Positions 34,602 through 46,252 of a stretch of 64,000 bases of DNA are shown in pieces (position 1 is the first letter of the stretch; each line of letters opens with the position of its first letter). A program made the position numbers and the translations under genes. Under the pieces are notes generated by a model. The model saw nothing but the letters and a program-made list of their open reading frames with translations. It was not told the DNA's origin and did not search any database. Source of the stretch: Rhizophagus irregularis (lineage: Eukaryota > Glomeromycota > Glomeromycetes > Glomerales > Glomeraceae); assembly GCF_026210795.1 (NCBI RefSeq), contig NC_089450.1, positions 3,038,001 to 3,102,000 on the forward strand, given 5' to 3'.

Positions 34602-35477
34602 ATGCAAAATTTTGAAGATCCAATAATTAATTCAATTTCATTCACCAATACTTCATTTATTCCTCAACTTGATACTACTCTCAACGTTTCATCGTATGTA
34701 AATGATGCGCGAGACATTCCAGTCGCTTTTGACGATCATATCTCTCAAGTTTCGACAATGATCCCTATTATCCCGCCACTAACTACGCCACAGAATGAGA
34801 ATCAAGCTCACAACCTTCAAGCAGTAGCTCCAAATAATGCTTTACTACCTATGCAATATTATCAACAAGTATCTCATCCATCTTTATTAGCTCATTCTCA
34901 AGAAACTGTGAGTGAACATTCGTTCTTTTATACGCCACGCAATGATAATCAATTATATCATATCATTTGTAAAGAAATAAGCGCATCTCAGTTAATAAGC
35001 AATACTGAGAATAACTTGATGAATGATTACGTTCAACCTAACAACATTTTTGTGTTTCACCATGAACCACCTGAAATTAAGAAAATTTATCAAATAACAT
35101 GTGAAATGATTTCACATACATTTTTATTTCAATTTTTAAATAGAATTAATTATAATATTCAATTCTTTAAGTATGAACATCAACAAGAATTTTCTAGGAG
35201 ACATCGGGAATATCTCAAAGTTCATTTGAAAAATGACTTAATTCATTTTTTGAAACCAAAAATTGTTTGTGAGCATAATTATAATGAACAAAAGAGATTT
35301 ATTCAAGATTATCGTACTTATGTAAGTATGATAAATTCTAATACATATGTACCTAATAATCATTCTCATCAACAATATTATACAAATACTCCTCTTCCTT
35401 TTTCTCAACAGAATGATAATTTTCAAATAGTTAGCTCTCAAAATAATGGTAATCAAGATAATAGATCTTATTATTAG
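34602..35477 (+). CDS. Q/N-rich hypothetical protein with conserved C-terminal helical block
   Basis: The first ATG in this frame is at 34602, giving 291 residues; the 75 bases upstream are open but begin at TTG. Residues about 1-160 are low-complexity (N, Q, S, T, P, I). Residues about 170-250 form a more ordered, probably helical block: 'IYQITCEMISHTFLFQFL', 'FSRRHREYLKVHLKNDLIHF' and 'LKPKIV'. The end is again N/Q/S-rich. The same block is found in a broken copy at 50368-50614 ('TYKVTCEIVS', 'LNKIIYD', 'LKQDLIKYLTP'), so it is a real conserved domain rather than chance. No signal peptide or membrane segment. The function is unknown; the architecture resembles a nuclear or scaffold protein with disordered flanks. 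Confidence 0.7.
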   Translation: MQNFEDPIINSISFTNTSFIPQLDTTLNVSSYVNDARDIPVAFDDHISQVSTMIPIIPPLTTPQNENQAHNLQAVAPNNALLPMQYYQQVSHPSLLAHSQETVSEHSFFYTPRNDNQLYHIICKEISASQLISNTENNLMNDYVQPNNIFVFHHEPPEIKKIYQITCEMISHTFLFQFLNRINYNIQFFKYEHQQEFSRRHREYLKVHLKNDLIHFLKPKIVCEHNYNEQKRFIQDYRTYVSMINSNTYVPNNHSHQQYYTNTPLPFSQQNDNFQIVSSQNNGNQDNRSYY

Positions 35478-38400
35478 TTAGATATTATTTTATTATAAAT
35501 TTTTTTTCCCATGTATTTTACAATTATATTCATTATGATAAAAATATTTGAATATATTATGATAATGTATAAATCGTATAAATTACTTTGATTGGAAGTA
35601 AGTACCACCAAAAATTGCAAAGCGTCAAAAAATAAAAAATTTTCGTCTTTTTACAAGTAATGTTCAATAACATGTGATTTCAAGGAGAAACTTGAATAAT
35701 TTTGCACTTTCAGCAGTCAAGTTGTTTATCAATCCGGGAATAATGATCCTTTTTTTTTAAAAAAAAAAATATGTGGCGATTAATGATATAATTTCTAGTG
35801 TCGTCCCGATATAGTATAAAATAGTATAAATATATTTCTTTACATCATATATATATATATATATATTTTGAAAAGGAACTCGCCGCTATATGACCTAATA
35901 CAAAATCGGATTTTAAAATAAGACTTGTAAAAAAAGTCTTTTGTTTGATGACATATAAACATATGCAAAAAAATTCAAGCTAAATATTAACAATACTTTA
36001 ATATCATATACGTTCATTATCTTTTCTAAGAAATTTGAAACTTTCGACTTCTTTTATTGTCGATAAAGGGTCTGCACTTCCAGAAGTGTTCATCCAATGC
36101 TTCGTTTCTTTTTCTTTTTTTTATTAATAAGAAAGGCCGCAGTAAATATATCAGTAATGTACAATTAACGATTAAGGCCTCTCCAAGCCAATTCTTTGAT
36201 TAACATAACATCTTGCAAGAAAATCGTGCATAATAAACGCAGCAATTAATGCGTATAATAAATTAGACGTTTGATATTGTACATCCCTTAAGTTAATTCA
36301 ACAAAAAAAATTTTGCCATAATAACAATGTTGACTTTGTAAAATACACGTTAGTCTATAAATATACTCAATTGTTTATATAATGCCTTAACAAAATTTGC
36401 AGATCCTTTGGCCAAACCAACACAATCTTGGCCAGGTATCACCTTATCAGATATCACATGAATCACGCGATTTCCTTTTTCGCGTTTAAACGAAGAAAGA
36501 CTAAATGAATACGCAAAAAATGCAAAAAAATGCTGTAGAACAATGTGATCATCGAGGGCGTATTTCATGAGACTTTTTTTAGATATTAATTTCTGTAAAA
36601 GGAGTGATTGAGGTGATTGAAAAAAAAATTATTCATTATAAAATATATTGATTATTTTAATCTAATCATAGAATAACTGATGCAAATATATGTGAAACAT
36701 AAAAATAAACGAATAATAAATGAATACGTAAATAAATATGTAGCAAAAAAAATTTTCAATGAATTTTTACATAAACAAAAAAAAAATAGAAATCTTTAGT
36801 TGGTTAATCAAGTTTTGCTTATTTTTAACAGGTTTTAAATGATAATTCTAAAAAAATATTACACTTTTAAGAAGAACTCCGATGTACGTTGGCGTTTGGC
36901 GTTTCAGAATTGATCATATGTCATTTTTTGTTATGATAAAATTTTTTTTTAATAAAAAATAAAGAACCTAAATGAGGCATTTTTCAAAGGAAAGTAGTCA
37001 ATAAATGAACATATTTGGATAATTTATTTTATTTATTTATTTATTTAGTTTTTCTTTAAAAAAATAATTTGAAAATTTTAACCCGTAATTTTGAACTTTT
37101 AAATTTTGATAGATCGATAATTGGGCAGGTGGGGCTCGGACAATCACGTGATTTCCAAAAAAACTGCAGTTTAATATTATTGGTTAATTAATAAATTATA
37201 ATTTATTCCATTATTTTTAAAGATTTTTAAAATCAATTTTTTGCAAACTAGGGTAAAATTTTGCAAGAAATTCATTAAAAGCATTAGTTTTTTTCTAAAA
37301 CATTTATATTATTTGTTAAATGCAATAATAGAAAAATACAAAATTTGCAAATTCTTAAATAAAAAATTTTTTTTATTAATATATTACAAACAAATTTTTT
37401 TTTTCTGAAAGGTTAAATAAAGTAATATATAATTAAAATAAAATCTCAAAAAAAAATTTTTGGCTGAGCCCTCCCTTTTGCTATAAGTCTGCCCAATTGA
37501 TGATCCTAAGCTATAGGCATTATAAAATTAAAATTAATGATATACATGATGTGCATGATTGAACTTTCTGTATAATCACGATTATTTTCTCTGTACAATC
37601 ACGATTATTTATGGTATTTCACGCATTACCTTCGTTCAAAGTGGTAAATAAGTGGTAAATAACGATAATCGAGGTTATATTTGCACATTTTTTATAAGTT
37701 CAAACCTAAGGAAAATTAATTGAATTATTACAAATATTGAACTGATGAAAATATAACGATGGTACTTGCAAATAATTTATTTCTAAATTTTTGTTGTTAC
37801 ATGCACAAAATTCTCTTCGGAGTTGTTATCACAATAAATATATATCACGAAAAAATTTTTTTGTTGGAGCACAAAAGGTTTGTACCAAGTAATTTTAATG
37901 ATGCATTCATAAGGTTAAAAAAAAAAATAAACTATTTTGAGATTTATTTATGAGTAATGCATACATTCTTCAAATCCCTTATCCGATGACTGCGTGGTTA
38001 TACATACTTTTTACGTAAATGCATGCAAGTTAAATAAAATTATTTTTTTTTTAAAAAAAAAAAGAGAAATAATGTAGTAATTTGCCTAAATTAGTTCATA
38101 TTTCTTGATATGTACAATGATATATTACTATGCTTGATGGCCTGCATTAGGATTTTTTTTGGCCTGCATAAATTAATAATTATGTCCTGCCACAGAGCCG
38201 GAACAACCGTTACATTATTTATATTATTATATTGATGCTGCAAAATGATTATTAGTCATATTATTTTATATATAGAACTTCAGTTTTTTTTTTTGATCGA
38301 ACATGATTAATTATTATTTTGATAATACAAAAATTTTTACTTAAAAAAAAAAAATATTCAAGATTTATTAAATTTTAAGTCATGAATGAATGAATACACA

Positions 38401-38814
38401 AAAATTAAAATAAAAAGAGATATCTATAAACTTTGCATTTCTATTAAGAAACTAATAAGTTCGTCTAGAAATTTTCCCTTTGAATTTAATTGAACTAAAT
38501 GATAATGATTGAACTAAATTTACTAAATTTAAAATATTGAGAATAAACTAATAAAAGATTTGAATTATCGTTTTGCGTTTCGGTCTATATCTTAGATTTA
38601 GTCATCTTTTCAGTCTTATAGATTTCGTTTATATAATTTAATATATCTTTATTTTTAATTCAGTAATTTGCTTCTTTACTTTAATAAGTATTTACTAAAG
38701 TAAAGTCATGAATTTTCATGTTCATTAAAAATAATTTGATGGTTTCCTTGTTTTATTCGTTTCTCTATTTCCGTTTTCTGCTGATTTAGTTAGCCATTTT
38801 AAAGCTTCATTGAT
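35478..38814. other. gene-poor region
   Basis: No convincing gene in 3.3 kb. A minus-strand frame at 36350-36568 with an ATG start contains 'GNRVIHVISDKVIPGQDC', which looks protein-like and may be an exon relic. 'aatcacgattattt' is duplicated near 37573 and 37597. Elsewhere only homopolymers and A+T-rich sequence are seen. Confidence 0.35.
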
Positions 38815-39345
38815 ATTTATTTATTTTATTTTAAAAATTTAGACAATGATGGGAGCCCTTGCAAAAGGAAAACTACTTTACCCACTATACGCCTATAAAC
38901 CCAACCTCCTCAAAGAAGAAATCGTATTTCCTGTTATTTATAAAACAACACTAGGCATTACCAGCATTGTACGGAAAAGGTAAAAAAAATGGGTGCAAAT
39001 GCATGGGTGCAGGAGGTGGAGTTAATATTATATCATCCGGGGATAGGTTCGGTGAGTCTTGCGTGGTATGTGATGTCAGATTAGTACTAGTTGTTTTTGT
39101 AGGACGTCTATATCATCGTTTGTTTTTCTTGGAAATGTGCTGAGATTTTTCCCATTCACAAAGGTTATTATTATGTTTAGTTCAAATCGTTTGGTATAGT
39201 AATTGTTGAACAGATGTAAAAAATTCAAATATGATTTGGCGCGTAAGCGCAGCTTTGTTTGCTACCAGGCTCTGCGGGACCAATTGATGTAAAATGAAAT
39301 AAATTTCGTGTTTGGAGTCGGAAACTGCGTTGAAGAGTGACATTC
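38815..39345 (-). mobile_element. second LINE 3' fragment
   Basis: Matches 10268-11000 on the minus strand: 'HEIYFILHQL' (about 39310), 'RQIIFEFF' (about 39240), 'HNNNLCEWEKS' (about 39180-39150), the conserved 3' block 'ccaacctcctc' and 'aacaacactaggcat', and the TAAAA tail at 38818-38840. The central serine-rich part is shorter and the 5' end stops just beyond 39340. Stops are frequent, so it is a dead 5'-truncated copy. Confidence 0.65.
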
Positions 39346-39539
39346 TAACTTTTCTACATCACCTTCTAAATCATGTGTTCTTCACTCACGTGATCAATCA
39401 CGGAGAAACTAATTGTCTTGTTCTTAATGTTATTGTCCTCATTCCTCTCTATATTCATTATCAGAATCAAGATTTAAATTTAAGAGAAAAAATTCAAGAA
39501 CTATTGTCCAAAAACTAATGTCTTTTGTTACGTTCTGAA

Positions 39540-40350
39540 CAATATTCTTGCATAATAATTGGAAAGAGAAAGAAGAGTGAGAGGGATGGGAATGGGAAAA
39601 TGAAAGGGAATGAGAGAGAAGAAAGGAAAGGAGATAGTCGACATGAAGTTCTTGTACTGTGTTGGCGTCCTGTATTTCTCGTGGATTTCTATTTTGTCAT
39701 TCGTTACCTTATCTTTGAGGGAGCGATACAATGAATTCCACTGGCTTTTTTTCTGTGGGCATTTCCTCAAGCAAGAGGAGGAGCTTGCCCTGTAATTGCG
39801 CATTAAAACTACCTAGAATTGTCTGTGGATCGCTAGTCTTATAAACGAGCTGGGTTCCTAGGAAGGAAAGAGGGAAAGCAAGAGAAAAGCGAGGGGATAA
39901 AATTTAAATTTTAAATTTAAGAATAAAGAATACAAGAATTTTCGTTTTTTACAATATTCAATATTCTTGCATAATAATTGGTAAAATAAATTAAATTTTA
40001 AATAAGAAAGGTTTTTACTTCACATCACCGGGGCACCGTTGGCCAGGATTATCAATTTTTACCGGCACTATATTTTTTTAATGCTGGTCGATTGTCATAA
40101 TTTCAGTCACCAGTGATCATCACCCCGGTGATAGTTAGAAAAATTCATAAAGAAAATAATATAAAATGTAAGAATCATTGTAGCTCTGGACAATGATTTT
40201 TGTATAATAATTGGTAAAATAAATAAATTTTAAATTTAAGAAAAAACGAAAAATAAAATGCAAGAATTATTGTCCTTTGCATTGCTCTAGACCATTTGGT
40301 TCTTGCATAATAATTGGTAAATAAATAAATTTTAATTTAAGAAAAATAAT
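39540..40350 (+). repeat. four copies of a 'ttcttgcataataattgg' repeat
   Basis: 'ttcttgcataataattgg' or near-identical forms occur at about 39547, 39964, 40198 and 40302; the last three are followed by 'taaataaattttaa.ttaagaaaa'. The first copy abuts the helicase fragment. Spacings are irregular, so this is an interspersed cluster rather than a satellite. Confidence 0.65.
39640..39860 (-). pseudogene. fragment of an SF3-type (DUF5906/D5-like) helicase
   Basis: On the minus strand one frame reads 'TSDPQTILGSFNAQLQGK' and 'LLLLLEEMPTEK' (about 39850-39755). The hydrophobic run ending in EE has the form of an SF3 helicase Walker B. After a one-base shift a second frame continues with 'WNSLYRSLKDKVTNDKIEIH' and 'KYRTPTQYKNFM' (about 39746-39650), which has the spacing of the following SF3 segment. 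The Walker A part upstream and the arginine-finger part downstream are missing. Such helicases occur in large DNA viruses, plasmids and self-replicating DNA elements; which one this came from cannot be told from this fragment. Local composition is richer in G+C than its surroundings. Confidence 0.55.
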
Positions 40351-40802
40351 AAAAAAGTTTTGGTAAATAAAGAATAAATGATAATGAATAAGGATGAAAT
40401 GCTAATGTGATACTTTATTTTTCGTGTAAATGCATTTCAGAATTTTTATTTTTATTTTTATTCTGTTTATATGTTTCTTTGAAGTAAAATTTTGAATAGC
40501 AGTGCCGTGCGAAAAAAGCTGCCACCTTTTCCATGACAAGTGACGTTAGGTTTATTAAATAAAATACATTGCTTGGTTTATTATTACATAAAAATATAAG
40601 ATACGAATTTTGAGTTAATAAAAGATAAATTTTATTGGGTTAAAATTATTACATTGTGAAAATAATTCTAATGTAAAGATTAAACATTAGAACGTGAGAA
40701 ACTCTTCTAAACTTCCCCAAAAGTTACTCCTTATATAACTAATTTAGGGTACTTATTTTAGGGTTATGTTTCACTATCCTTTAATATTACATCATAATTG
40801 CT
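40351..40802. other. gene-free spacer
   Basis: No gene recognised between the helicase-associated repeats and the first recombinase unit. Confidence 0.35.
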
Positions 40803-40968
40803 ATTATCGTTCGGGTACATATGATCATAACATACTATATTTTTAGATATTTTATTTATACTTTATAATATCATAATAAACCATTTATACTTTATATAAG
40901 CTATTTATACTTTATATTATTAAAATAAGCTATTTATAAGTGTACATATAATAAAATTCGTATAAAAA

Positions 40969-42564
40969 TCATTTATTCACATTGAATGTAATATTACAAT
41001 TCTGAAAAACATTCCCATGGAGAATTTTTTTAATGGTCTCATCATTTCCGTTAATTTCTTGATTTTGTTGATCATCATTTAATTCGTTTAAATCGTTTGA
41101 GTTGAGCTGCTGAAGTGGTGACCGTGATTCTAAAAAAAAATTAAATTTTTTATACCATAAGAATTATTAGTTCATAAGTTAAATCTTACCATTAAAAGTT
41201 TCTAAGGCTGAAGAAAAAGAATTTGCAGTTTTGTCATTTGACAATAATGTATCTAATGAAAAGAAAAATAATAAATATATTGTATATTACTTTTACATTA
41301 AAACCACAGGTGCAATTCTTTTCTTACCATTATAAATTAAAGAATTAATTTGCGATAATGTATTTTGTTGCAATATAGACTTAGGACGTTCATAATAAGC
41401 CAAAGAGTGAGGATTTTTATGCCGTGACACAGACATCACATCATTATCACTAATTCCTTCACTTTTTGAAATTTGAATAAAGGTTTTTCGTCCACTATGA
41501 TTTGTGAACTTTCTTTTATCACAATCGATTTCAGTTATTGTTGCAATTTCTTTCATAAGTCCTTTTACCAATTTTTCTCCCATTTGAGCAGATTTGAACC
41601 AATAACCCGTAAACTCAACTATTTGAAATTAAAAGAAAGGTAAAAAAAAATAATAAATTACTACATGATAAATAATTACCTTCATTATTGTTGCAAGGTT
41701 GCAAGTAAAATGCATCTTCACAAATTGGTGGTCTTTTACTAAAATAAAGCTCATAATCTTGAATAACAGCATTATCAGCAGGTATTGAAATTACTTCAGC
41801 TTTAGAATTAGATTCACTTAAAGATCTCTGATTACACTTAGATCTATAAAATGTAACGTCAATACCACCATCCTTTCTTTTTTTAAATTGTTGTATTTTT
41901 AGATTATAATGCTCTCCACCTCGAAGAGCTAATTCAAAAGCATTATGCCAAAATATGCGTCGTATAAGTCCTTTTGGTGAATCTGGTTGCATTGTGGGAT
42001 GATTAATAATTTTCCTAATCTCATCTTGAGTAAAAGCATCTGCACCATGTATTTCACCTAATCCCTGATCAGTTAAAAGTTTGATCTTGCCAGTAATTGC
42101 GTTATATAATTCAGAATATATATTTTTATTTGTAATTTCTTGTGGACGAATTTTAGAATATGTGTTGATATGTCGTGCAATAGCAAATCTTGCTGATTTT
42201 ATTGATTGTACTGAATATTCAGCTCCATTTTGCTGCTTACATGAAACAAAAAATAAAACAAGTTGATGCTCTAACTCTTCTTTAGAATTCACATCATCTA
42301 TTTTTCCAGGTAATCCAATATCCTTACGAAAAGTTTCAAGTGCATTAATCCAAGTACTTGTAGAATTATGTGTAGCTTTGCCACGAGCTGCTGTTTGCAT
42401 ACTTTTTATTTCTTCTTCAGTAGGGGCCACATATGTGAAAGTTTTTTTATTCTAAAAAAAAATCTTTAATAAAATGCAAAAAAAAAATAAAATAAAATAT
42501 TAACTGAATGAATACAAATAAATATTACTTTTTTACTTTTATTTTGAGATTTTTGTGGTGGCAT
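40969..42564 (-). CDS. Crypton/DUF3504-type tyrosine recombinase, copy 1
   Basis: Five exons on the minus strand: 42564-42529, 42451-41680, 41618-41328, 41252-41190 and 41129-40969. All four introns are GT..AG with consistent phases (0, then 1, 1, 1), giving 440 residues without a stop. The start is the ATG in 'MPPQKSQ'; a basic N-terminus follows. Tyrosine-recombinase active-site residues are visible: the first arginine in 'ELALRGGEHYNL', the HxxR motif in 'NHSGRKT', the second histidine in 'SRHKN' and the nucleophile candidate in 'SLAYYERP'. 'WFKSAQMG' before the HxxR box is typical of DUF3504 proteins. The last two exons encode a disordered S/N/D-rich tail. It is the recombinase that would cut and join the element ends. 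All catalytic residues are retained, so it may be active. Confidence 0.85.
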
Positions 42565-42704
42565 TATTATAAAAATACTAAAGAGTCAGCAAGAGAAAAA
42601 AGCACAATTTGTAAATCATTTTTTCAATATAAACAGTAAAAAATTAAACTTTTAAATAAACTTTTTTAAGCTTTTAAATGTTATGGTCAGTTCCAAACGA
42701 TAAT

Positions 42705-42858
42705 AATATTATTGTACAGGGGGCAACATCACTTATTTTATAGGTCAATGTATGATTGGTTACTAATTTTGCCACTGACGTGGCAAAATTAAAACCAATC
42801 ATACATTGACCTATACTAAAATAAGTGATATTGCTCCTCCCCTATACAATAATATATA
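42705..42858. repeat. foldback at the end of unit 1
   Basis: Two arms of about 70 bases pair with few mismatches: 'attattgtacagggg', 'atcacttattttata', 'ggtcaatgtatgattggtt' and 'aattttgccac' on the left recur in reverse complement on the right, around a loop 'tgac'. It could be a MITE carried in the element or part of the recombination site. The arms are separated by only about four bases, so RNA or single-stranded DNA would fold into a long hairpin. Confidence 0.85.
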
Positions 42859-43024
42859 ATTATCGTTCGGGTACATATGATCATAACATACTATATTTTT
42901 AGATATTTTATTTATACTTTATAATATCATAATAAACCATTTATACTTTATATAAGCTATTTATACTTTATATTATTAAAATAAGCTATTTATAAGTGTA
43001 CATATAATAAAATTCGTATAAAAA

Positions 43025-44619
43025 TCATTTATTCACATTGAATGTAATATTACAATTCTGAAAAACATTCCCATGGAGAATTTTTTTAATGGTCTCATCA
43101 TTTCCGTTAATTTCTTGATTTTGTTGATCATCATTTAATTCGTTTAAATCGTTTGAGTTGAGCTGCTGAAGTGGTGACCGTGATTCTAAAAAAAATTAAA
43201 TTTTTTATACCATAAGAATTATTAGTTCATAAGTTAAATCTTACCATTAAAAGTTTCTAAGGCTGAAGAAAAAGAATTTGCAGTTTTGTCATTTGACAAT
43301 AATGTATCTAATGAAAAGAAAAATAATAAATATATTGTATATTACTTTTACATTAAAACCACAGGTGCAATTCTTTTCTTACCATTATAAATTAAAGAAT
43401 TAATTTGCGATAATGTATTTTGTTGCAATATAGACTTAGGACGTTCATAATAAGCCAAAGAGTGAGGATTTTTATGCCGTGACACAGACATCACATCATT
43501 ATCACTAATTCCTTCACTTTTTGAAATTTGAATAAAGGTTTTTCGTCCACTATGATTTGTGAACTTTCTTTTATCACAATCGATTTCAGTTATTGTTGCA
43601 ATTTCTTTCATAAGTCCTTTTACCAATTTTTCTCCCATTTGAGCAGATTTGAACCAATAACCCGTAAACTCAACTATTTGAAATTAAAAGAAAGGTAAAA
43701 AAAAATAATAAATTACTACATGATAAATAATTACCTTCATTATTGTTGCAAGGTTGCAAGTAAAATGCATCTTCACAAATTGGTGGTCTTTTACTAAAAT
43801 AAAGCTCATAATCTTGAATAACAGCATTATCAGCAGGTATTGAAATTACTTCAGCTTTAGAATTAGATTCACTTAAAGATCTCTGATTACACTTAGATCT
43901 ATAAAATGTAACGTCAATACCACCATCCTTTCTTTTTTTAAATTGTTGTATTTTTAGATTATAATGCTCTCCACCTCGAAGAGCTAATTCAAAAGCATTA
44001 TGCCAAAATATGCGTCGTATAAGTCCTTTTGGTGAATCTGGTTGCATTGTGGGATGATTAATAATTTTCCTAATCTCATCTTGAGTAAAAGCATCTGCAC
44101 CATGTATTTCACCTAATCCCTGATCAGTTAAAAGTTTGATCTTGCCAGTAATTGCGTTATATAATTCAGAATATATATTTTTATTTGTAATTTCTTGTGG
44201 ACGAATTTTAGAATATGTGTTGATATGTCGTGCAATAGCAAATCTTGCTGATTTTATTGATTGTACTGAATATTCAGCTCCATTTTGCTGCTTACATGAA
44301 ACAAAAAATAAAACAAGTTGATGCTCTAACTCTTCTTTAGAATTCACATCATCTATTTTTCCAGGTAATCCAATATCCTTACGAAAAGTTTCAAGTGCAT
44401 TAATCCAAGTACTTGTAGAATTATGTGTAGCTTTGCCACGAGCTGCTGTTTGCATACTTTTTATTTCTTCTTCAGTAGGGGCCACATATGTGAAAGTTTT
44501 TTTATTCTAAAAAAAAATCTTTAATAAAATGCAAAAAAAAAATAAAATAAAATATTAACTGAATGAATACAAATAAATATTACTTTTTTACTTTTATTTT
44601 GAGATTTTTGTGGTGGCAT
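43025..44619 (-). CDS. Crypton/DUF3504-type tyrosine recombinase, copy 2
   Basis: Same gene structure as copy 1: exons 44619-44584, 44506-43735, 43673-43383, 43307-43245 and 43184-43025, with positions inferred by the 2055-2056 base offset and start and stop checked directly. The last exon start is placed from the copy 1 boundary, allowing for the one-base intron difference. The encoded proteins appear identical, with the complete R, HxxR, H and Y residues. The presence of two intact copies suggests recent activity or gene amplification. Confidence 0.83.
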
Positions 44620-44759
44620 TATTATAAAAATACTAAAGAGTCAGCAAGAGAAAAAAGCACAATTTGTAAATCATTTTTTCAATATAAACAGTAAAAAATT
44701 AAACTTTTAAATAAACTTTTTTAAGCTTTTAAATGTTATGGTCAGTTCCAAACGATAAT

Positions 44760-44913
44760 AATATTATTGTACAGGGGGCAACATCACTTATTTTATAGGT
44801 CAATGTATGATTGGTTACTAATTTTGCCACTGACGTGGCAAAATTAAAACCAATCATACATTGACCTATACTAAAATAAGTGATATTGCTCCTCCCCTAT
44901 ACAATAATATATA
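44760..44913. repeat. foldback at the end of unit 2
   Basis: Identical to the foldback at 42705-42858. In this copy the outer right flank is chromosomal ('ATTATtattaatg') rather than the next unit. Confidence 0.85.
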
Positions 44914-44918
44914 ATTAT

Positions 44919-46252
44919 TATTAATGTTTATCACCATGCGGGTCTATGATTCGTTTCGTAATAAAATAATCTACATCATGTGATCGATCATTAATTATTT
45001 CAATACTGCGCCATATATTACGAGGTGAATAATTTACCGACCTATCTACTACTTTTTATATATAGATAAAGAAAAATTTGTAAGAATCATGCGAGTATTT
45101 TTGATGTTTGTATTTTTGTTTATGTTTTTTTTAATAAAAAATGAAATCCCTTTTAAAATTTCATTGAGAAAATTTAAACCCTTTTTATAAGAAAATATTT
45201 TTATAATTACGTGACTCGTTCGAGCGCTAAATAAATGGTGTTGTTTCATTAAAACAGCTAATTACTAAATATAGCATATAATAATTAAAAGCATAATAGT
45301 GAGGATCGCTGTTTGGCAATTGAAAAAAAATGCATAATAACACAATATTACGTAAAACTTAGTTATTGTTTTGAATTACATAAAATTTATTATTGTTTTG
45401 AATGAAAGGAAATTCCTTTTACATAATGTTAAATAAATAAATGTTATGAACGGTTATTATGATTGTAATTAATCATCAGATCAATTTTATTTATTTAACA
45501 TTAGAATTTATTTTTAACACGAAACATTACATTTGTTGTTGACAAAAACTTGTAGCTATACGTAATTGATTTATTGATTTTCCAAAATAAAATCGGATCA
45601 AAGTACGAAACTTTTTCTTTCATATTTCATCGACCAGCGAGCGGGAAACCTGACTTTAAAATTTTAGTAAAATTTGTAAGTCGCGTATTCAATCAAAAAA
45701 AAAATGTTTATTTTCGTCACGTTTTATCACACGTCACAATTGTTACAAATAACCAGGAATTTATGATTAAAAATTAAGATTTCCTGATTATTGTCTCTTG
45801 AAATAATATTTTTCTTTGTCTATTATGCAATAAATATAAATCAAGATAGCGTGATTGGAGATGAAGCATGCAAGTAAACTTGAAGAAGATCTAAATTGGG
45901 AAATAAGCAAAATAAATTTTCTAGATATTTCTCATTTTCTCCTTACGTATTTTTAATTATTATATATATTCTACCACTTAATTAAAAATTGTGAATTTAT
46001 TCCTCATCCCATATTTATTACTCACCCTATCACGTGATAAATATTTTTTTTGATTGGCTAATTTTTTAACTTTAACGGTTAAAAAAATATTATGTAACAA
46101 CCAATTTTTTTACTAAAACATTTGGTGATTTTATTCCTTTGAAAATTTATTAAACAGAATTAAAACTTTATAAAACTTTACAATTATTTATTTTTTACAT
46201 AACTAGTAATAATAATGGTATAAAACAACCACAACAATAATAATAAAAAAAT
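44919..46252. other. gene-free stretch
   Basis: No gene recognised. 'aaatttattattgttttgaat' style repeats occur near 45365-45405, and the rest is unremarkable. Confidence 0.35.

Larger units (their letters stand above)
40803..42863 (-). mobile_element. Crypton-like tyrosine-recombinase element, unit 1
   Basis: The first of two head-to-tail units. The repeated unit is 40808-42863 (2056 bp), preceded by ATTAT (40803-40807) and ending in ATTAT. The only difference I found between the units is one A in a homopolymer within the last intron (nine A here, eight in unit 2). The start 'ATTATCGTTCGG' is matched in inverted orientation by 'CCAAACGATAAT' at 42693-42704, a 12-base imperfect inverted repeat that may mark the true element ends. 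The remaining part to 42863 is a foldback. Confidence 0.75.
42859..44918 (-). mobile_element. Crypton-like tyrosine-recombinase element, unit 2
   Basis: The second head-to-tail unit (42864-44918, 2055 bp), directly joined to unit 1 through one shared ATTAT (42859-42863) and ending in a third ATTAT (44914-44918). The left flank reads 'gctATTAT' and the right flank 'ATTATtattaatg', so removal of both units would leave one ATTAT. The near identity of the units implies very recent duplication or tandem insertion, or an assembly duplication. Confidence 0.75.

Noticed and set aside
36350-36568. 72-residue minus-strand frame with an ATG
   Set aside because: Partly protein-like but no family, no paralogue in the window and no flanking exon; kept only as a possible relic.
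39640-39860. Integrated large DNA virus
   Set aside because: Only one short helicase-like fragment is present and no capsid, polymerase or packaging gene is seen nearby, so a virus cannot be claimed.
41615-41679. Coding extension 'LSCSNLLFFFTFLL' of the recombinase exon 2
   Set aside because: It is intron sequence: a GTAATT donor and a TTTCAAATAG acceptor with matching phase join exon 2 to exon 3.
42081-42266. Plus-strand frames inside the recombinase genes
   Set aside because: Antisense shadows, duplicated only because the whole unit is duplicated.
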